A stretch of DNA of 64,000 bases from Haliclona indistincta (taxonomy: Eukaryota; Porifera; Demospongiae; Haplosclerida; Chalinidae), in the NCBI GenBank assembly GCA_964017065.1, contig OZ024784.1, forward strand, positions 1,920,598 to 1,984,597. Direction: 5' to 3'. A program made the translations under genes and the position numbers. Positions 1-12,017 of this stretch are shown piece by piece. The notes below the pieces were generated by a model. The model searched no databases. It worked only from the letters and a program-made list of their open reading frames with translations, and was not told where the DNA came from. Every line of letters begins with the position of its first letter. Within the stretch, counting starts at the first letter, position 1.

Positions 1-573
1 TCTGTCCAGAGTGAACTGGTAGATCAGCACATGTTATATTATTCATTGTCTGTGTTAATGTGCTCTGGCTAACACATGTTGGTTGAGTGTAGTTCTCAGG
101 AGCCAGTAGAGTGAACACATTGCTCCTCATCAGAGGCTGGTCAGGATCAGCTGTTGTGTTGATCACCTGACACCAGTACTTGCCAAGATAGCTGGGGTTG
201 TACTGCTGGTTGATAAAGTCACTGTTATGATATCTTGAGAACCAGTGCATGCTTCCTAGTGATCTATCAGGATCACCAAGTCCCAGGTCCTCTACTGCTC
301 CAGCTGTGTTCTCTCTGAACCATCGTATTTCAAACTCATTAGTTTGATTCCTCACAGTACAGTCCAGTGTTATTGTAATGAATCCATTTTGATAAGGATT
401 ACAGCAGTTTAATGTAGTAGAAGGAGGTTGCCATGTGTACTCAAACATACACTGACCTGTGACAATAGAAAGTTATTGTCAAACTAAATTCACTAGACCA
501 TCTCACCTGAACAACACTGATTAAGCAGGCATAATATCATCTGTAAACTGATAGCTATGTGGTGGGACTCCAT
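1..573 (-). CDS. IgR1: single-Ig receptor, 5' part only (runs off left edge)
   Basis: Exon 1 (507-573) encodes a signal peptide beginning MESHHIAISLQ and ending CCSG at a phase-1 GTGAG donor. Exon 2 (from 456 leftward off the edge) encodes a V-like Ig domain: N-terminal Cys in QCMFEY, B-strand Cys, IRWFRENT Trp, then YNPSYLGKYWCQV with the F-strand Cys, followed by the conserved LLAPENYTQPTC. Its stalk and later exons lie outside the window. The exon-1 family (here SP-A) is shared with IgR5, 7, 12, 16 and 20. The reading frame is open as far as visible. The likely role is a cell-surface receptor; the ligand is unknown. Confidence 0.8.
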
Positions 574-593
574 TGATACTACAGTTGTGTGTA

Positions 594-1082
594 TTTTAGG
601 ACGAAATGATGCACTGCTAATGCATGTACTTAGTGTTTATTTATGCACTCAAACTGAATGATAACATCCAAAATATACAACAAAGCATTGATCATTGTAA
701 GTGTGAAGTCTGTCGTTTCACATATGACTTATAGTGATTCTTTCCTCAAGAAGGAAAGCTACTGCTGATACTTTACCTTGTCCTTGTGCTCTCACCTCTG
801 TTACAGTTTTTCTGCTCCCAAGTGCTCTTCATATTGCATTTGTCCTTTCAGTTATTGCAAATTTGTCAATATTTTGTACAATTTTCTGCGTATTTTACAG
901 ACGATGGCTTCAGTTAGTCACTGCTAATATCAATGATTTATGTACACTATAAACATTATCAGAGAAGCAGAGCACAAAGCAATCAGCTAGTCTCTGTACT
1001 GTGTATTTTGGTCTATACACTACAATACCAATCTAAGACTGTCCAGTATCTATATTCTATGATTACATTGTAGTCTGCAAAT
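594..1082. other. Repeated intergenic block downstream of IgR2
   Basis: No gene seen. This block recurs between the same kinds of receptor genes at about 13655-13995, 31865-32370 and 38080-38550, showing that IgR1/2, IgR5/6, IgR12/13 and IgR16/17 are copies of one segment. It probably holds the promoter of the right-hand gene's left neighbour boundary and the 3' UTR of IgR2, but no motif is decisive. Confidence 0.6.
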
Positions 1083-2715
1083 TTAATAATTATCTTCAAA
1101 AGGCTGATTGTAAATATCAATCTTGATCTTAGAATACTGTCCATCACTATCAGTATCATCTCTTTGTAGTGACTGCTGATCATCATGAGTGGTAGCTGAC
1201 AGCTGCATCTGATGGTTGAGAGAGCTGTACTGGTGATCCAACCCTCCAACACATCCTGTCATGTACACTGGATTATCTAGTGTGGGTGGTACCTCACTGA
1301 TACCAGGAGATGGTACTCCATCTTTGTCATCTTTGTTGCTCTTTCTCTTGGTTTTGTTAGCTAGATTCACAACACTGTAGACCACTTCAGGTTCTTGTTG
1401 CTGGTCATTGCTAGCAATGGGCATATCGTAAGTACGTGAGTTGCTAAAAGCACTCTCAGTTACAACAGATGATTCTAAATTCCTGTATGTACACACAATG
1501 AAGTGAGCACGTAATGGTATTATAGGACTCACTGTAGTGGAGGAGTGCTGATATTGTAACCATCTATAATAGATAAATATTTATTAAGTAATGCTGAATA
1601 ATAATTGTAACAGGAAGGCATATTATTGAGGTTGAGCACAGTATAGGAAAGCTTCCTATTTCACTCACTCTCGTTATAAGCTACTGATTATAATGACTAA
1701 GATGATGCAGAATTCCTTTAACTAACCTTTAACTTTATTGGTAGAGTTGTTTTGGGCCTTCTTCCTCCTCCTCTGGTGTATCACTATCAGTAATACAATC
1801 AGTGATGAGCAGACAATGAGTAGTAGAACTACTGCACACACTCCTACTACTGATCCAATGATAGGTGCTTCATTGAGTGTCACTGAGCTTGAGGATGTTG
1901 CTGTTGTAAATGATGACGATAATGGAGTTGAGCTGAGGAATGCTATAGAGAGGAGAACGAGAAAATATTATAAATGTGAATGCTAAAATATAGCACTATG
2001 CAGCACTGTATTACAATTGCTACTGTAATTCTTCAAAATTCTCATGTAATTGCATCCTTACCAACTGTTGTGTAGTATGATAATTGAGAAGAGCTGAATT
2101 TGTCCAAGTTTACATATGAACTCAGTGTAGTGGTAGGAGCAGGTAATGTAGTCTGTTCAGAGTGAACTGGTAGATCAGCACATGTTATATTCTCCATTGT
2201 CTGTGTTACTGTGCTCTGGTTAACACATGTTGGTTGAGTGTAGTTCTCAGGAGCCAGTAGAGTGAACACATTGCTTCTCATCAGAGGCTGGTCAGGATCA
2301 GCTGTTGTGTTGATCACCTGACACCAGTACTTGCCGAGATAGCTGGGGTTGTACAGCTGGCTGAAAAAACCATGATACCTAGACAACCAATGCATGTTTC
2401 CTGAGATGAAGTCTTCATTGTAGCCAAGTCCCAGGTCCTCTACTGCTCCAGTTGTGTTCTCTCTGAACCATCGTATTTCAAACTCATTAGTTTGATACCT
2501 CACAACACAGTCCATCACTATTGTCCGATATGATTGTAAGGATTACAGCTGTTTAATGTAGTTGAAGGAGGTTGTTGAGTGTACTCATACATACACTGAC
2601 CTGTGGTTGGCTATAAATTGTCAATAGCAACAACTGTACAGATTAGCTCACCTGAGCAATACTGAGCAATCTTGTCAAATATCAACAGTAAGGTGACAAT
2701 GTGATGAGACTCCAT
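1083..2715 (-). pseudogene. IgR2: single-Ig receptor, TM-A, tail I, frameshifted Ig exon
   Basis: Exons, gene order: 2652-2715 (signal peptide, MESHHIV type, SP-D), 2062-2600 (Ig and stalk), 1727-1942 (TM-A, core VGVCAVVLLLIVCSSLIVLL followed by a basic stretch), 1533-1563 (31-nt mini-exon, DGYNISTPPLQ) and 1083-1482 (tail I). Exon phases 1-1-1-2 fit. Exon 2 is 539 nt, 7 nt shorter than the 546-nt exon of the close paralog IgR17, because 7 nt are missing near 2523; this shifts the frame between signal peptide and Ig core. The tail has VVYSVV (ITIM-like), NPVYMTG, HQYSSL and GQYSKI. It is probably a pseudogene unless another start is used. The same deletion occurs in IgR3. Confidence 0.75.
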
Positions 2716-3024
2716 TTGTGCAAGCTATGAACACAAAAATCAATTTCTGTGTTTATTCTAATGAAAATAACTTTCATTCAGATAGATCACCTGTTTATCC
2801 TCAGGATTAATAATCACAGCTGTATGTGAACTAAAAAATATACACATGATACATTCATACACTGAGTCACCGTGTAAACCCTAGACCCTGTGTCCTTCTC
2901 TTACATACTGATATCTCACAATACACTCTGGTGTCATAAATATTGTGATGAATCTGTTATGATAAAGATTACAGCAGTTTATTGTAGTAGAAGGAGGTTG
3001 CTCAAACATTCCTAGTATGCAGTA
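2716..3024. repeat. Intergenic spacer with a relic Ig-exon fragment
   Basis: Bases about 2917-3019 match, on the minus strand, the start of a receptor Ig exon (the Cys-rich CNPY region and the LEC strand) with no open frame and no downstream exons. The same relic is at about 40389-40495. The transposon at 3025 is inserted directly beside it. Confidence 0.6.
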
Positions 3025-3330
3025 CAGGGCCGGCGGAACAGGCCCGGCAGACCCGGCAACCGCCGGACCAACATTTCGGCAAAGCTGATTGATAATTATT
3101 CATAAACAATTGCAAAGGGGCGGAGTCATACGCAATAAATATGAATATTAATGAGCTGCCGGTCCATTCAAAATGAATCCGGCTATCCGTCGGGATGCCC
3201 CTACGACATCACCATGACAACCATAAGCGCATGCGCACTCCACACAAAATTGACTTTAAAATAAAACTAACGCGCGGCCGCGGAACGTGAACTCTACGCG
3301 AGCAATGCTGTAGCACTGCATGCAGTTACT

Positions 3331-6300
3331 ATGGAACTCACTGCCTTGGATTCAGAGTTTTTTAGCAATCAATTGCTAATCACTACTCCTCCACTGAATT
3401 CTGGAATAAACGAGCCTGAATCGCTTTCAGAGACAGAACAATGCAAAGATCAAGAAATACCAGGGGTACTACTGTGCATGCAATTGTAACAACAAATCAA
3501 CAAATCTCTCATGCAGTCTAGTACCAGTCAGAGTGGTCCAAAGCAGTTTAACTGTACCATGTGCTCTAAAGGCTACAGCAGAAAGACAAAACTTAACTGC
3601 CACATGGAAGAAGCTCATGGAGTCAAAAGTCAACAGCTTTGGAGATTCCAATGCCCTCAGTGTAGTGAGAGGAAACCCTTCAGAACGCTCACTGCTATGA
3701 TGGCACATTGTAATGAGTGTCACCAAGTTGAATTCGGTATGAACAGTATAATGTTTTTCTCGAATGATTATCGATATACAATACTACTAGGCATTCAAAA
3801 TCATGACTTTCAATCACTGAAAGCGTTCATGGTCTGGAAAGAGCAAGAAGAGGAGAGTACACACACATTTTACACTCTTCATGATAAGCCACACAGGTTT
3901 TCCTCATGTGAATCTCCAAACGGTGATTGTAAACTAAATAGTACATGCCACATTATCATGAGTATGTCATTACTATAATAGATCCGAAGGTGCGTTACTA
4001 CTATGTTTGCTGCCGTGATGGTTCCTATCGGTCATCAAAAAAGAAGCGACAAACAGCAGAGACAAGGCCACATCAGAAACAAAGCCGTAAAATTGGAGAT
4101 GTTTGCATTTCAAGAATGTACGTTACAGAACTACAATCTGGAGCAGTGCAAGTAATGTACGTGTCGGCTCATTCAAACCATGAGACAGGAGAGAAGGAGG
4201 ATGCTTTCATACCACTGCCTACAAGTTCTAAAGAGAACATAGCCATGAAGATTAGTATTGGAATTCCAATTGAGCGAATTATGGAAGGTTGTAAATGCAC
4301 TTCTGAACCTCTGAACATGTCTTAATTATTTTTATTTAGATTTTCGTGAAGACATAGCTCATCGCACTCGTAGAAAGTCATTCTCTGAAAATGTTACTAG
4401 GAAGCACCTTGTAACAAGAAGGGACATTCTAAACATTAAGACTAGAGTGCAAGACCAGGCTATCATCAAGCACCAAGATGATGCAACCTCAGTGATGTTG
4501 GCAGTAGCAGAGCTTCAGCAAGAAGACTTCAACCCTGTTCTCTACTTCAAGCAACAGCATGTGGTGGATGAACAATACCCACAGTTCAGCAGAGAAGCAT
4601 TTCTGCTAATGTTTCAGTCAGAATTTCAGCAGCAGATGTATGTGCGTTTTGCTTCTAAAATTCTATGTATCGATTCCACACATGGCACAAATGCATACAA
4701 GTTCAAGCTACTGACAGCAATGGTTGCTGATGACTTTGCTGCTGGTAAGAACATCTGTTCATGTCTAGTGTTGGTATGTATGCATGTGCCTAGCAAGATG
4801 TCTGCACACATGGACAACTGTTATGTGCAGGTGCAAGTAATAATATTATACTTGAAACAAAAAACCTGTTAAGATTTGTCTTTACAAACTAAACTTGTGT
4901 GCAGGTCAACCAATTGCCTGGTGCATTACTGACAGAGAAGATCAGGATGTTGTGCAATTGTTTCTGCTGCTTGTTCAACAAAGGTCACCTAGTGTGGAAG
5001 TGAAAGTAATCATGACAGATGATGGTAAGCTCATGTTTACAAGATATGTAACAATATTATCATGAATATCTATACCAAAGACAACACTGGATGGAACTCT
5101 GCACAGCAGGTATATGGACAAGATGTTAAGCATTTGCTTTGTCTTTGGCATGTTGACAAGTGAGTATGTATCTAGAGTATCAATTCTTTAACACACAAGC
5201 AACTGTGCATGTAGAGCATGGAGAAGAAATGTCCTCTCAAAAGTCTCTTCAAGTAACCAGCTCGAAGTATATCAAATGTTGTGTGTACTTGAGAGTGAAC
5301 TAGATGAGAAAAAGTTCTTAACCATGTCTGACAACTTTATTCAGCGATGGAATCAGACTGAGACCGACTTTGTGATCTACATGCAAAGTAACTACTTCAA
5401 CAGACCAGGTAAGCATGCATAAACAAATTATTCTCTGGTCTTCAGCAGAATGTACAGAGAAATGGGCTAAATGCTACAGAAAATTTGAACATGCGGACAC
5501 AGACACAAATATGTATCTAGAAAGGTTAATCACATTTTTGACAATCTTAATGTTTCAATGTGCTGTAGCTTTCATAACAAGTTGAAAACATCCTACCTCA
5601 ATGGTAAGGTGAACAGGCGGGTGGATGTGCTTCTTGAAGTGTTACTAAAGATTGAGCATGATCAGTATTTCCAGTATGAGATGAAACATCGCCTACAACA
5701 GCAAAACAAGATAGTGAAGAGGGATCATTGTCGGCACAAACGTGGGATGAGTATTCCTTGCTCAAAAGTTGAGGTACTATTAATTTTTAGAGCATGAGCT
5801 GGTTAGATAATGTACGTGCAACCTGTAGGTTGTCAATGAAAATGAATGGCACATACCGAGTCAGTCTGGAACCAATAAGTCAGGATACACAGTCTGCAGA
5901 GTGTCAATGATGTGTCCTGAGACCAACTGCACCATGAAGTGTGTATCTCCAGAATGTGGAAGTCTGTGTTACCATAATACAATTGCGACAGTTTATGCTA
6001 CGACTACACAAATGGACACATATGCAAACACCTGCACAGAGTCCACTCAATGAGAGAAGCCACCACAGAGGTCGGGACAGAAGCAATGGTCAGCACAGAG
6101 GGTGGTGTAGAAACAGCATCATATTATCTACCACAAAAAAACGGAATGTCATCTTCAGGTTTGATTTATACACTATTCTGCATACAGACACTACACTGTA
6201 CACTACAGGTACACAAGCACAGCGTGAGATAGCCACATCCCTTTTAAATAAGCTACAAACAACTTTGACTGATGAAAGCAATGCTTTGAATTCTGTATTA

Positions 6301-7205
6301 CCGCACGTGAATTCCTTGCTGAGAAGTGCTGCTTCAGCATTTGAAGCAGCTATTGAGCTCAAGGAAAATTCAACACTGCCGTTCCTAAACAAGGAGACTG
6401 TTGCAGCTGGCAAGAAAATGGAGCTACAGCCACGCTTCACTGCAACAACCTCAGGTCCTGGGAGAAAAAACAAAAAACCCACACTATGGTAAACTGACCA
6501 AATATTAAGATTAACAATAAAAAAATTGTCTTACATGTAGCCATTCTGATGCTGAGAGTCGAGCTGGCATTGTAGAGCGTCTTCTGACAGATGAGGAAGC
6601 TGTAGTAGTACAGGAGGTAATACACAGTTACATGCACACTTATAATAATACTTAATACATATTTAGGTTGAGGACGGTGGTGACACAGCAAGTAAGAAAT
6701 CGGTTGATGAAGGTGACACAGCAAGTAAAAAATCCATCAGAAATCCAACAGGTAAGTTTTGAGTGAGACGCAACACATAATCATGAGCTATGAATGATAA
6801 AAGGGAGAAAGCGTAAGCGATGTGGGCAGTGTGGTGGATGTACTGCAGCTGATTGTGGCAGTTGCAAGTACTGCAGAGACAAGAAGAAGTTTGGAGGACC
6901 TGACAGGCTGAAACAGTCTTGTGTCAAACGTGTTTGTGGTACATTCTATTTGATTAAACGAATACAATTGTAATATTCTTACACCATAGTCTCTGTTGAA
7001 CAAGCTAAAGAAGCTATTGGTCTAGAGAAGGTTTCGTTAGAGCAGTACTATCGGGTAAGCTAATTCATATCACGATAATATCTTTAAAATAAAGTTATTT
7101 TTGGAGCAGGGGCTTCGATCAGGAAGATTTGTAAAGCCATCAACAGCCAGCTTTCCTGATGACCCAATACCTTTAGAATTTCTACATATGTTTCCTACTA
7201 AATAG
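3331..7205 (+). CDS. MULE-type transposase with C2H2, SWIM-like and CXXC zinc fingers
   Basis: Multi-exon gene inside the transposon. It starts at ATG 3331 (MELTALDSEF); a probable first intron ends at about 3512. In order it encodes two C2H2-like fingers (FNCTMCSKGY and FQCPQCSERK, about 3548-3722), a FAR1-like Cys/His region (YYVCCRDGSY, about 3990-4170), and a MULE transposase core with CIDSTHGTN (about 4665-4690), VKVIMTDD (about 5005-5025) and LCLWHVDKAW (about 5140 across an intron to 5225), then ESFHNKLK at about 5520-5590 split by an intron. A SWIM-like CxC..CxH stretch follows at about 5910-5975. A canonical zf-CXXC domain (CGQCGGC ... CGSCKYC ... KFGGPDR) lies at about 6809-6942. 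The end is taken as the TAG at 7203-7205. Intron borders are approximate. The frame looks largely open between introns, so the element may be recent. Confidence 0.75.
6803..6945 (+). other. zf-CXXC domain in the transposase
   Basis: The reading frame gives KRKRCGQCGGCTAADCGSC, then KYCRD, KKKFGGPDRLKQSC and VKRVC. This is the CGxCxxC...CGxCxxC...KFGG...KQxC..RxC pattern of CXXC fingers that bind unmethylated CpG in DNMT1, KDM2 and MLL proteins. It sits C-terminal to the transposase core. Confidence 0.85.
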
Positions 7206-7401
7206 TATGCATAGTTATGATATAAACTCACCTCAGCTCTCAATGGCTCTCGAGCACGCGCGACCTTTATGGGTGTGGTTTAATTCGAGGATCGGGTCGA
7301 GGCTAGGATCAGGAATGAAACCTGTTTTGTTGTCATGGAGACCACGAGGGGCATCCCGACGGATAGCCGGATTCAATGAAAATTTGCTTCCGCCGGGCCT
7401 G

Positions 7402-7687
7402 CAGTAGGAGATACCTTACTGTTACTATTATTAGTGGGTACTAATTTTAGCGAATTTTGCGATGACATCATAATAGCTAAAAATAGTACACGCCAAATTG
7501 TATTGACCTCAAATTAAATGGTCAGCATACTACATGTATGTGTTTGTCACTCATTCATGTGGCTCCATGTGTATACTACAACACATCTAGTAATAATGAA
7601 CACTCATTCAAAGAAATATTGAATGAGTTTAGTGGTGTTCACAGAACTACAAACGGTATTGCATACTAAACTAATGTTAAAAGTTTA
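7402..7687. other. Spacer between the transposon and IgR3
   Basis: It is the right half of the segment seen uninterrupted at about 40500-40784. It carries no gene and is the likely 3' flank of IgR3. Confidence 0.5.
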
Positions 7688-9612
7688 TCATTGTGGAATA
7701 GCGTAGGTGTGTTCCTCTCTACTAGTAGGGTCTACAATGGCGTACTCCTTGTCTCCTATCTTCACTGAGGGTGCTCCTTTCTTCCCAGCACTAGTGCAGG
7801 GTGTGGTGTACATACTGGTGTAGTCAGTGGTAACAGTGTCCAGTGGTTGGTAGTGGGAGCTCTGCTGGTCATCATTGTGAGTGTGTGGTGGGTTAACATC
7901 AAAATAGTGAGGATTCCAATATTGTGGATCTTTAGTCATTTGATAATCTACCAAATTAATCGATACAAACGCAATAAAATACCATTCTTACTTCCTATTT
8001 TTTCTTACCTGTGGATGGTGCTCCATCATTGCTATCCTTTTTATCATTTCCCTTGGTTTGGTTAGCTAGATTCACAACACTGTAGATCACTTCAGGTTTC
8101 TGTTTTTGTTGCTTTTCAATAGTAATGGGGATCTCATAAGCATGTGGATTGCTAGAACCACTATCTATTACGGCTAAATTCCTGAATGTACACATACAAC
8201 AAAATAGCAAGTATTGGATACTGATATCATTACTCACTGTAGTGAGGCAGTGTTGACATGGTAACCATCTACACAAAATGTATATAATAATGTATAAGCA
8301 TTGTATACGTACTTCTCTAGCTGACAGATATAATATCACTAACCATTATCTTTGCTCGTAGAGTAGCTTTGTCCCTTCTTCTTCCTCCTCCTCCTCTGGT
8401 GTATCACTATCAGTATTACAATCAGTGATAAGCAGACAATGAGTAGTAGAACTACTGCACACACTCCTACTACTGATCCAATGATAGGTGCTTCATTGGG
8501 ACGTGTCACTGAGCTTGAGATAGTTGGATTAGTGTCTGATACAGACAGATATGTAGTTTGCAATGTGTCCACTGTAGTATTAGTCGGCTGAGTAGACACA
8601 TGAGGTATTGTCAACAGTTTGGTAGTTGAGATAGTCGAGAGTGAGGGTTTTATCAGTGCTACTGTTGTAGTTTGATCAATTTCAGTGGTAGACACAAGTA
8701 TTGATAGTGAGAGTGAGTGTGAGGATTGCAATGGCACTGTAGTTGATACTGCAGTTGCTAAAAGTGATACATGTCATGAAGTCAGCAATAGAGTGAAGTT
8801 AGTTATAAGAATTCTGAGCTGGAATTTAAGGATTAATAGAGAATATCTATTCTTACCTACACATTCTTTTAGACAGTTTGTTGAACAACAGTATTTTACT
8901 GACACATATGAACTCAGTGTAGTGGTAGGAGCAGGTAATGTAGTGGTAGGAGCAGGTAATGTAGTGGTAGGAGCAGGTAATGTAGTGGTAGGAGCAGGTA
9001 ATGTAGTGGTAGGAGCAGGTAGTGTAGTGGTAGGATCAGGCAATGTAGTCTGTTCAGAGTGAACTGGTAGATCAGCACATGTTATATTAATCATTGTCTG
9101 TGTTACTGTGCTCTGGTTAACACATGTTGGTTGAGTGTAGTTCTCAGGAGCCAGTAGAGTGAACACATTGCTCCTCATCAGAGGCTGGTCAGGATCAGCT
9201 GTTGTGTTGATCACCTGACACCAGTACTTGCCGAGATAGCTGGGGTTGTACAGCTGGCTGAAAAAACCATGATACCTAGACAACCAATGCATGTTTCCTG
9301 AGATGAAGTCTTCATTGTAGCCAAGTCCCAGGTCCTCTACTGCTCCAGTTGTGTTCTCTCTGAACCATCGTATTTCAAACTCATTAGTTTGATACCTCAC
9401 AACACAGTCCATCACTATTGTCCGATATGATTGTAAGGATTACAGCTGTTTAATGTAGTTGAAGGAGGTTGTTGAGTGTACTCATACATACACTGACCTG
9501 TGGTTGGCTATAAATTGTCAATAGCAACAACTGTACAGATTAGCTCACCTGAGCAATACTGAGCAATCTTGTCAAATATCAACAGTAAGGTGACAATGTG
9601 ATGAGACTCCAT
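7688..9612 (-). pseudogene. IgR3: single-Ig receptor, TM-A, tail II, frameshifted Ig exon
   Basis: Exons: 9549-9612 (SP-D), 8857-9497 (Ig and stalk), 8344-8757 (Ser/Thr-rich stem plus TM-A), 8238-8268 (mini-exon DGYHVNTASLQ), 8009-8181 (tail part with VIYSVV) and 7688-7947 (tail II distal part with PHYFDV, SHYQPL, DYTSMY, KEYAIV, HTYAIP). Exon 2 is 641 nt; it lacks the same 7 nt as IgR2, which breaks the frame, although the structurally matching IgR18 is intact. The stalk has six 21-bp units (LPAPTTT, 8925-9047). Its proximal tail exon is of the tail-I kind but is joined to the tail-II distal exon, a hybrid shared with IgR7 and IgR18. Confidence 0.75.
8925..9047 (-). repeat. 21-bp stalk minisatellite, about 6 copies
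   Basis: In-frame tandem copies encode LP(A/D)PTTT in the receptor stalk of IgR3, a likely O-glycosylated Thr/Pro stem. Most paralogs have one unit at this place. Confidence 0.9.
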
Positions 9613-10337
9613 TTGTGCAAGCTATGAACACAAAAATAAATTTCTGTGTTTATTCTCTCATTCAAGTTTTAAATACAACAATGAAAATAACATTCATTCA
9701 GATAGATCACCTGTTTATCCTCAGGATCAATAATAACAGCTGTACGTGAACTAAGAATTTATATACACATGATACATCGTCACCATGTAAACCCTAAACC
9801 CTGATGCAAACACTTATAGTGGTCTGTATTAGTGAACACATTGCTCCTCATCAGAGGCTGGTCAGGATCAGCTGTTGTGTTGATCACCTGACACCAGTAC
9901 TTACTGAGATAGCTGGAGCTGTACTGCTGGTTGATAGTCACTGTCATGATATCTTGATAACCAAAGCATGCTTCCTTCTCTTACTTGAGTTAGTGATCCA
10001 CATAGTCCCAGGTCCTCTACTGCTCTAGTTCATAATTCGTCAATTAAACTCACTACTCTGATATTAATTTTAACAAAAATAATTCTGAACAACTCAAATA
10101 AACAGATATTTATGATCATCAATAAGCTGATAACAGTGTATCAATATACTCCATTGATTCACGGAGACTGGAAAGATCATGTCTATTGCATACACGCATA
10201 CACTTTAGATGGAGTGAAGAACTCCTCAATGGTATACTCTTACAAAGAAATGAGCAACAATACAAGCTGGTACAATGTACTCAAGTTTTTCATGGAATAC
10301 ATACATACTAATTTACTAAACTAATGTTAGAAGTTTA
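9613..10337 (-). pseudogene. Spacer with a relic Ig-domain exon (about 9827-10037)
   Basis: The minus strand of 9827-10037 matches the receptor Ig core from the WFRENTT region to the NVFT region but with indels and stops (for example at the former WFS position). No signal peptide, membrane or tail exon is attached. The rest of the interval up to 10337 resembles the 3' flank before IgR7 (about 16090-16280). A shorter, more decayed copy of the relic is at about 42890-42960. Confidence 0.7.
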
Positions 10338-11711
10338 TCATTGTGGAATAGCGTAGGTGTGTTCCTCTCTTCTAGTAGGGTCTGCAATGGCGTACTCCTT
10401 GTCTCCTATCTTCACTGAGGGTGCTCCTTTCTTCCCAGCACTAGTGCAGGGTGTGGTGTACATACTGGTGTAGTCAGTGGTATCAGTGTCCAGTGGTTGG
10501 TAGTGGGAGCTCTGCTGGTCATCATTGTGAGTGTGTGGTGGGTTAACATCAAAATAGTGAGGATTCCAATATTGTGGATCTTCAGTCATTTAATGATCTG
10601 CTGGAACATAATTGCAAACAAGATACAGTACAGTACACAGTAAAATACCATTCAGTGTTTCTTACTATTTCTGTAGATTCTACCTTTCTTTCTGAAGAAC
10701 TAGATATGTTACATATAATTTTAAAGTAGTTGTCTTTATTGTTGCTCACTTCTGATGTTTGTTATTCTGGGTTTGCTTTGCTGTAATTGATGATTCTAAT
10801 ACAGTTATGTAAATATTATTGCTTTATGCTAACCTCTTTTCTTTATTCTTTGTCTCTTTACTAGTAACAGTATGATAGTAACTGATATTACACTGACAAT
10901 AACAATGACAGCACTCAATACAGCTGCTACTGGATACACTATGAGCAATCCACTTGCTGTTGGACTAGCTGGAGAGATAGTGGAGGAGGTGATATTTGTA
11001 ACATAACTACCTGAAGTAGCATTAGTTAGTGAAAGACCAGTCATTGAACTGCATGTATACTTACCTTCTGTAGAGCTGTCTTGCATTTTGCAGCTTGATT
11101 TGTCCAATGAACTCAGTGTAGTGGTAGGAGCAGGTAATGTGGTCTGTTCAGAGTGAACTGGTAGATCAGCGCATGTTATATTATTCATTGTATGTGTTAC
11201 TGTGTTCTGGCTAACACATGTTGGTTGAGTGTAGTTCTCAGGAGCCAGTAGAGTGAACACATTGCTCCTCATCAGAAGCTGGTCAGGATCAGCTGTTGTG
11301 TTGATCACCTGACACCAGTACTTGCCGAGATAGCTGGGGTTGTACTGCTGGTTGCTAAAGTTCTTTCCATGATACTGTGAGAACCAATGCATGCTTCCTT
11401 GTGATCTATTAGGGTCACCAAGTCCCAGGCCCTCTACTGCTCCAGTTGTGTTCTCTCTGAACCATCGTATCTCAAACTCATTAGTTTGATGTCTCACATT
11501 ACACTCCAGTACTATTGCAATGAGTCCACTATGATAAGGATTACAGCAGTTTAGTGTAGTAGAAGGAGGTTGCTGTGTGTACTCAAACATACACTGACCT
11601 GCCAACAGGAGACCATTAATAAGAGCAGCTACAGAGCAACTCACCTGAACAACACAAATAATAGAGATGTAGTATCATCATTGTACTGAAAGCAGTGTAT
11701 TGAGACTCCAT
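10338..11711 (-). CDS. IgR4: single-Ig receptor, TM-B, tail II apparently out of frame
   Basis: Exons: 11645-11711 (signal peptide, MESQYTAFST type, SP-B), 11065-11598 (Ig and stalk), 10834-11010 (TM-B, hydrophobic from LLIVYPVAAVLSAVIVIV into the KRQRIKKRG stop-transfer), 10666-10691 (mini-exon) and 10338-10597 (tail II). The Ig and TM frames are open. The mini-exon is 26 nt instead of 30 (4-nt deletion), and the tail exon then meets a stop after four codons; skipping the mini-exon also gives an early stop. IgR4 is therefore predicted to be membrane-anchored but nearly tail-less. A GTAAG donor at 11060-11064 defines a 54-nt intron that other paralogs read as coding. Confidence 0.7.
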
Positions 11712-12017
11712 TGATCCAGTCGATCTGGACAGCTTCAGAGTATAATCCCAAAGGAAGTCGGACACTGCTTATACAATTGTGTTTGTTTACTAATTCATGT
11801 TGCTCCATGTACACTACAGCACAACTTGTAACGATAATGGAGATAAACATTCAAACTTCCAGTGGGTGCCCTCAAAACTAAAATCTTCATTCATACATGC
11901 ATGAACTTTAGTGAAGATTCTCATGAATAAGCAACAAAACTACTTGTACTACATAATTATAATTTCTAATCTCAACAGTCACTAAGTTGTTATCATACTA
12001 GTCTTGTCAGTAAATTA
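11712..12017. other. Intergenic spacer between IgR4 and IgR5
   Basis: No gene seen. It is closely repeated at about 20060-20313, 27780-29857 (there split by a foldback element) and 36470-36746, so it is part of a recurring duplication block. Confidence 0.55.

Larger units (their letters stand above)
3025..7401 (+). mobile_element. Mutator-like DNA transposon with intron-containing transposase
   Basis: The ends are CAGGGCCGGCGGAA at the left and its near complement TTCCGCCGGGCCTG at the right. A longer subterminal inverted repeat (3175-3201 and 7346-7372, containing the palindrome partner of GGGATGCCCC) supports the limits. CAGTA flanks both sides (3020-3024 and 7402-7406). The paralogous segment at 40491-40510 has a single CAGTA and no element, so the boundaries are exact to within one base (a 6-bp GCAGTA duplication is the alternative). 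This is shorter than the 8-11 bp usual for Mutator-like elements. Confidence 0.88.

Noticed and set aside
734..952. Short plus-strand hydrophobic frame in the intergenic block
   Set aside because: Copies at 13796 and 38224 have length changes that do not preserve frame, so it is not coding.
1738..1986. Plus-strand frame opposite the TM-A exon (and its copies)
   Set aside because: It is the complement of the hydrophobic TM codons and recurs only because the exon recurs.
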